NCBI GenBank assembly: GCA_031081585.1
Contig: JAVHLY010000009.1
Coordinates: 27,425 to 91,424 of the forward strand
Source of the DNA: Armatimonadota bacterium
GTDB taxonomy: Bacteria; Sysuimicrobiota; Sysuimicrobiia; Sysuimicrobiales; Humicultoraceae
Length of the DNA: 64,000 nt
Reading direction: 5' to 3'
Shown: one piece after another, positions 63,574-64,000 of the stretch
Position numbering within the stretch: position 1 is the first letter of the stretch
How the letters are laid out: each line of letters begins with the position of its first letter
Translations under genes and position numbers: made by a program
The notes under the pieces: generated by a model
The model's input: the letters and a program-made list of their open reading frames with translations, nothing else
What the model was told of the DNA's origin: nothing
Databases searched by the model: none

Positions 63574-63993
63574 GTGGCTAGCCCCCGGTCGGCCGCCCCC
63601 TCGGGCTGGACCGCGCTGCGCGTGCGCAGCCGGGCCCGCGTCGACCTGGTCGACATCACCGAGACCGTCGAGGCCGCGCTGCCGGCAGAGGCGGAGGGGG
63701 CGCTCGCGCTCTTCGCCCCGCACACCACCGCGGCGCTGCTCGTGAACGAAGGGGAACCGGGCCTCCAGCAGGACCTGGTGGCCTGGCTCGAGCGGGTGGC
63801 GCCGCGCCAGGGCGCCTACGCGCACAACCGCGTCGACCGCAATGCCGACGCCCACCTGCGCGCGGTGCTGCTCGGCCCGTCCCTCCTGGTGCCGGTGGCG
63901 GGTGGCCGGCTGCACCTGGGGACCTGGCAGCGCCTCTTCCTGGCCGAGCTGGACGGCCCGCGCACGCGGGAGGTGCTGGTCCGCCTCGTGTGA
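63574..63993 (+). CDS. YjbQ/UPF0047 family protein
   Basis: The 139-residue protein has the family hallmarks ALFAPHTTAALLVNEGEPG, NRVDRNADAHLRAVLLG and GRLHLGTWQRLFLAELDGPR. YjbQ is widely conserved and some homologues have weak thiamin-phosphate synthase activity; its cellular role is unsettled. The start is GTG 63574, or shortly downstream; the gene is complete within the window. Confidence 0.88.
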   Translation: MASPRSAAPSGWTALRVRSRARVDLVDITETVEAALPAEAEGALALFAPHTTAALLVNEGEPGLQQDLVAWLERVAPRQGAYAHNRVDRNADAHLRAVLLGPSLLVPVAGGRLHLGTWQRLFLAELDGPRTREVLVRLV

Positions 63994-64000
63994 CGCCTAG

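Overview
The window is 64 kb of very GC-rich bacterial DNA, densely packed with genes and with many ATGA/GTGA stop-start overlaps. I see no tRNA, rRNA, insertion sequence, prophage or CRISPR array. The cell appears to be a diderm: there is a type IV pilus secretin with AMIN domain, an RseB-like periplasmic regulator and a BamE-like secreted protein. EF-P carries Arg32 in its tip loop, as in Thermus. Large PilX-like proteins, separate ispD and ispF genes and thiolase/DUF35 gene pairs also point to an uncultured, probably thermophilic, high-GC Terrabacteria-type lineage (Deinococcus-Thermus, Armatimonadota or Sysuimicrobiota-like). I cannot fix the phylum from sequence alone.

Layout. (1) 1-7.6 kb: a TgpA-type transglutaminase whose frame runs on into a prepilin domain, then four membrane or glycosyl-transfer genes, including a PMT-type mannosyltransferase. 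(2) 7.8-18.8 kb: nine prepilin-like or PilX-like genes built from a repeated PilV/PilW/PilX cassette (three W+X pairs, two with V). Two PilW proteins end in long Pro-Thr tails. (3) 19.1-27.8 kb: pilus machinery, pilMNO, a GAF-GGDEF protein, prepilin peptidase, a PilP/GspC-like protein, the secretin, and small exported proteins. pilB, pilC and pilT are not in the window. (4) 28.3-30.7 kb: an ECF sigma factor, zinc-finger anti-sigma, RseB-like protein and TatA. (5) 30.8-42.8 kb: a housekeeping run, ispD-ispF-dxr-ispE, an Xaa-Pro peptidase, efp, nusB, acylphosphatase, ispA, tlyA, nadK, pyrG, ilvE and a Nudix hydrolase. dxs is absent. (6) 42.8-48.5 kb: a VapBC toxin-antitoxin pair and nucleoside salvage (deoB, purine and pyrimidine nucleoside phosphorylases) with a methyltransferase and a Pnkp-like kinase. 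(7) 48.6-59.7 kb: acyl-CoA metabolism. It holds a 3-hydroxyacyl-CoA dehydrogenase, two thiolase-fold proteins without the catalytic Cys plus two DUF35 partners, an acyl-CoA dehydrogenase, EtfBA, and a B12-dependent acyl-CoA mutase whose specificity residues match isobutyryl-CoA mutase rather than methylmalonyl-CoA mutase. (8) 59.7-64 kb: tRNA m1A methyltransferase, a START-like protein, a 47-residue membrane peptide, an aminotransferase/dehydrogenase pair for an amino sugar, and YjbQ.

How it may fit together. Regions 1-3 look like one surface-appendage locus: pilins and PilX-like subunits, their processing peptidase, assembly platform, outer-membrane pore, a c-di-GMP enzyme, and glycosyltransferases that may decorate the Thr-rich tails. 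Region 7 looks like a branched- or side-chain acyl-CoA degradation module in which the thiolase-like proteins may act as retro-aldolases. Promoters that can be read are sigma70-like. Several place the start codon about 8-11 nt after the -10 box, suggesting leaderless mRNAs.
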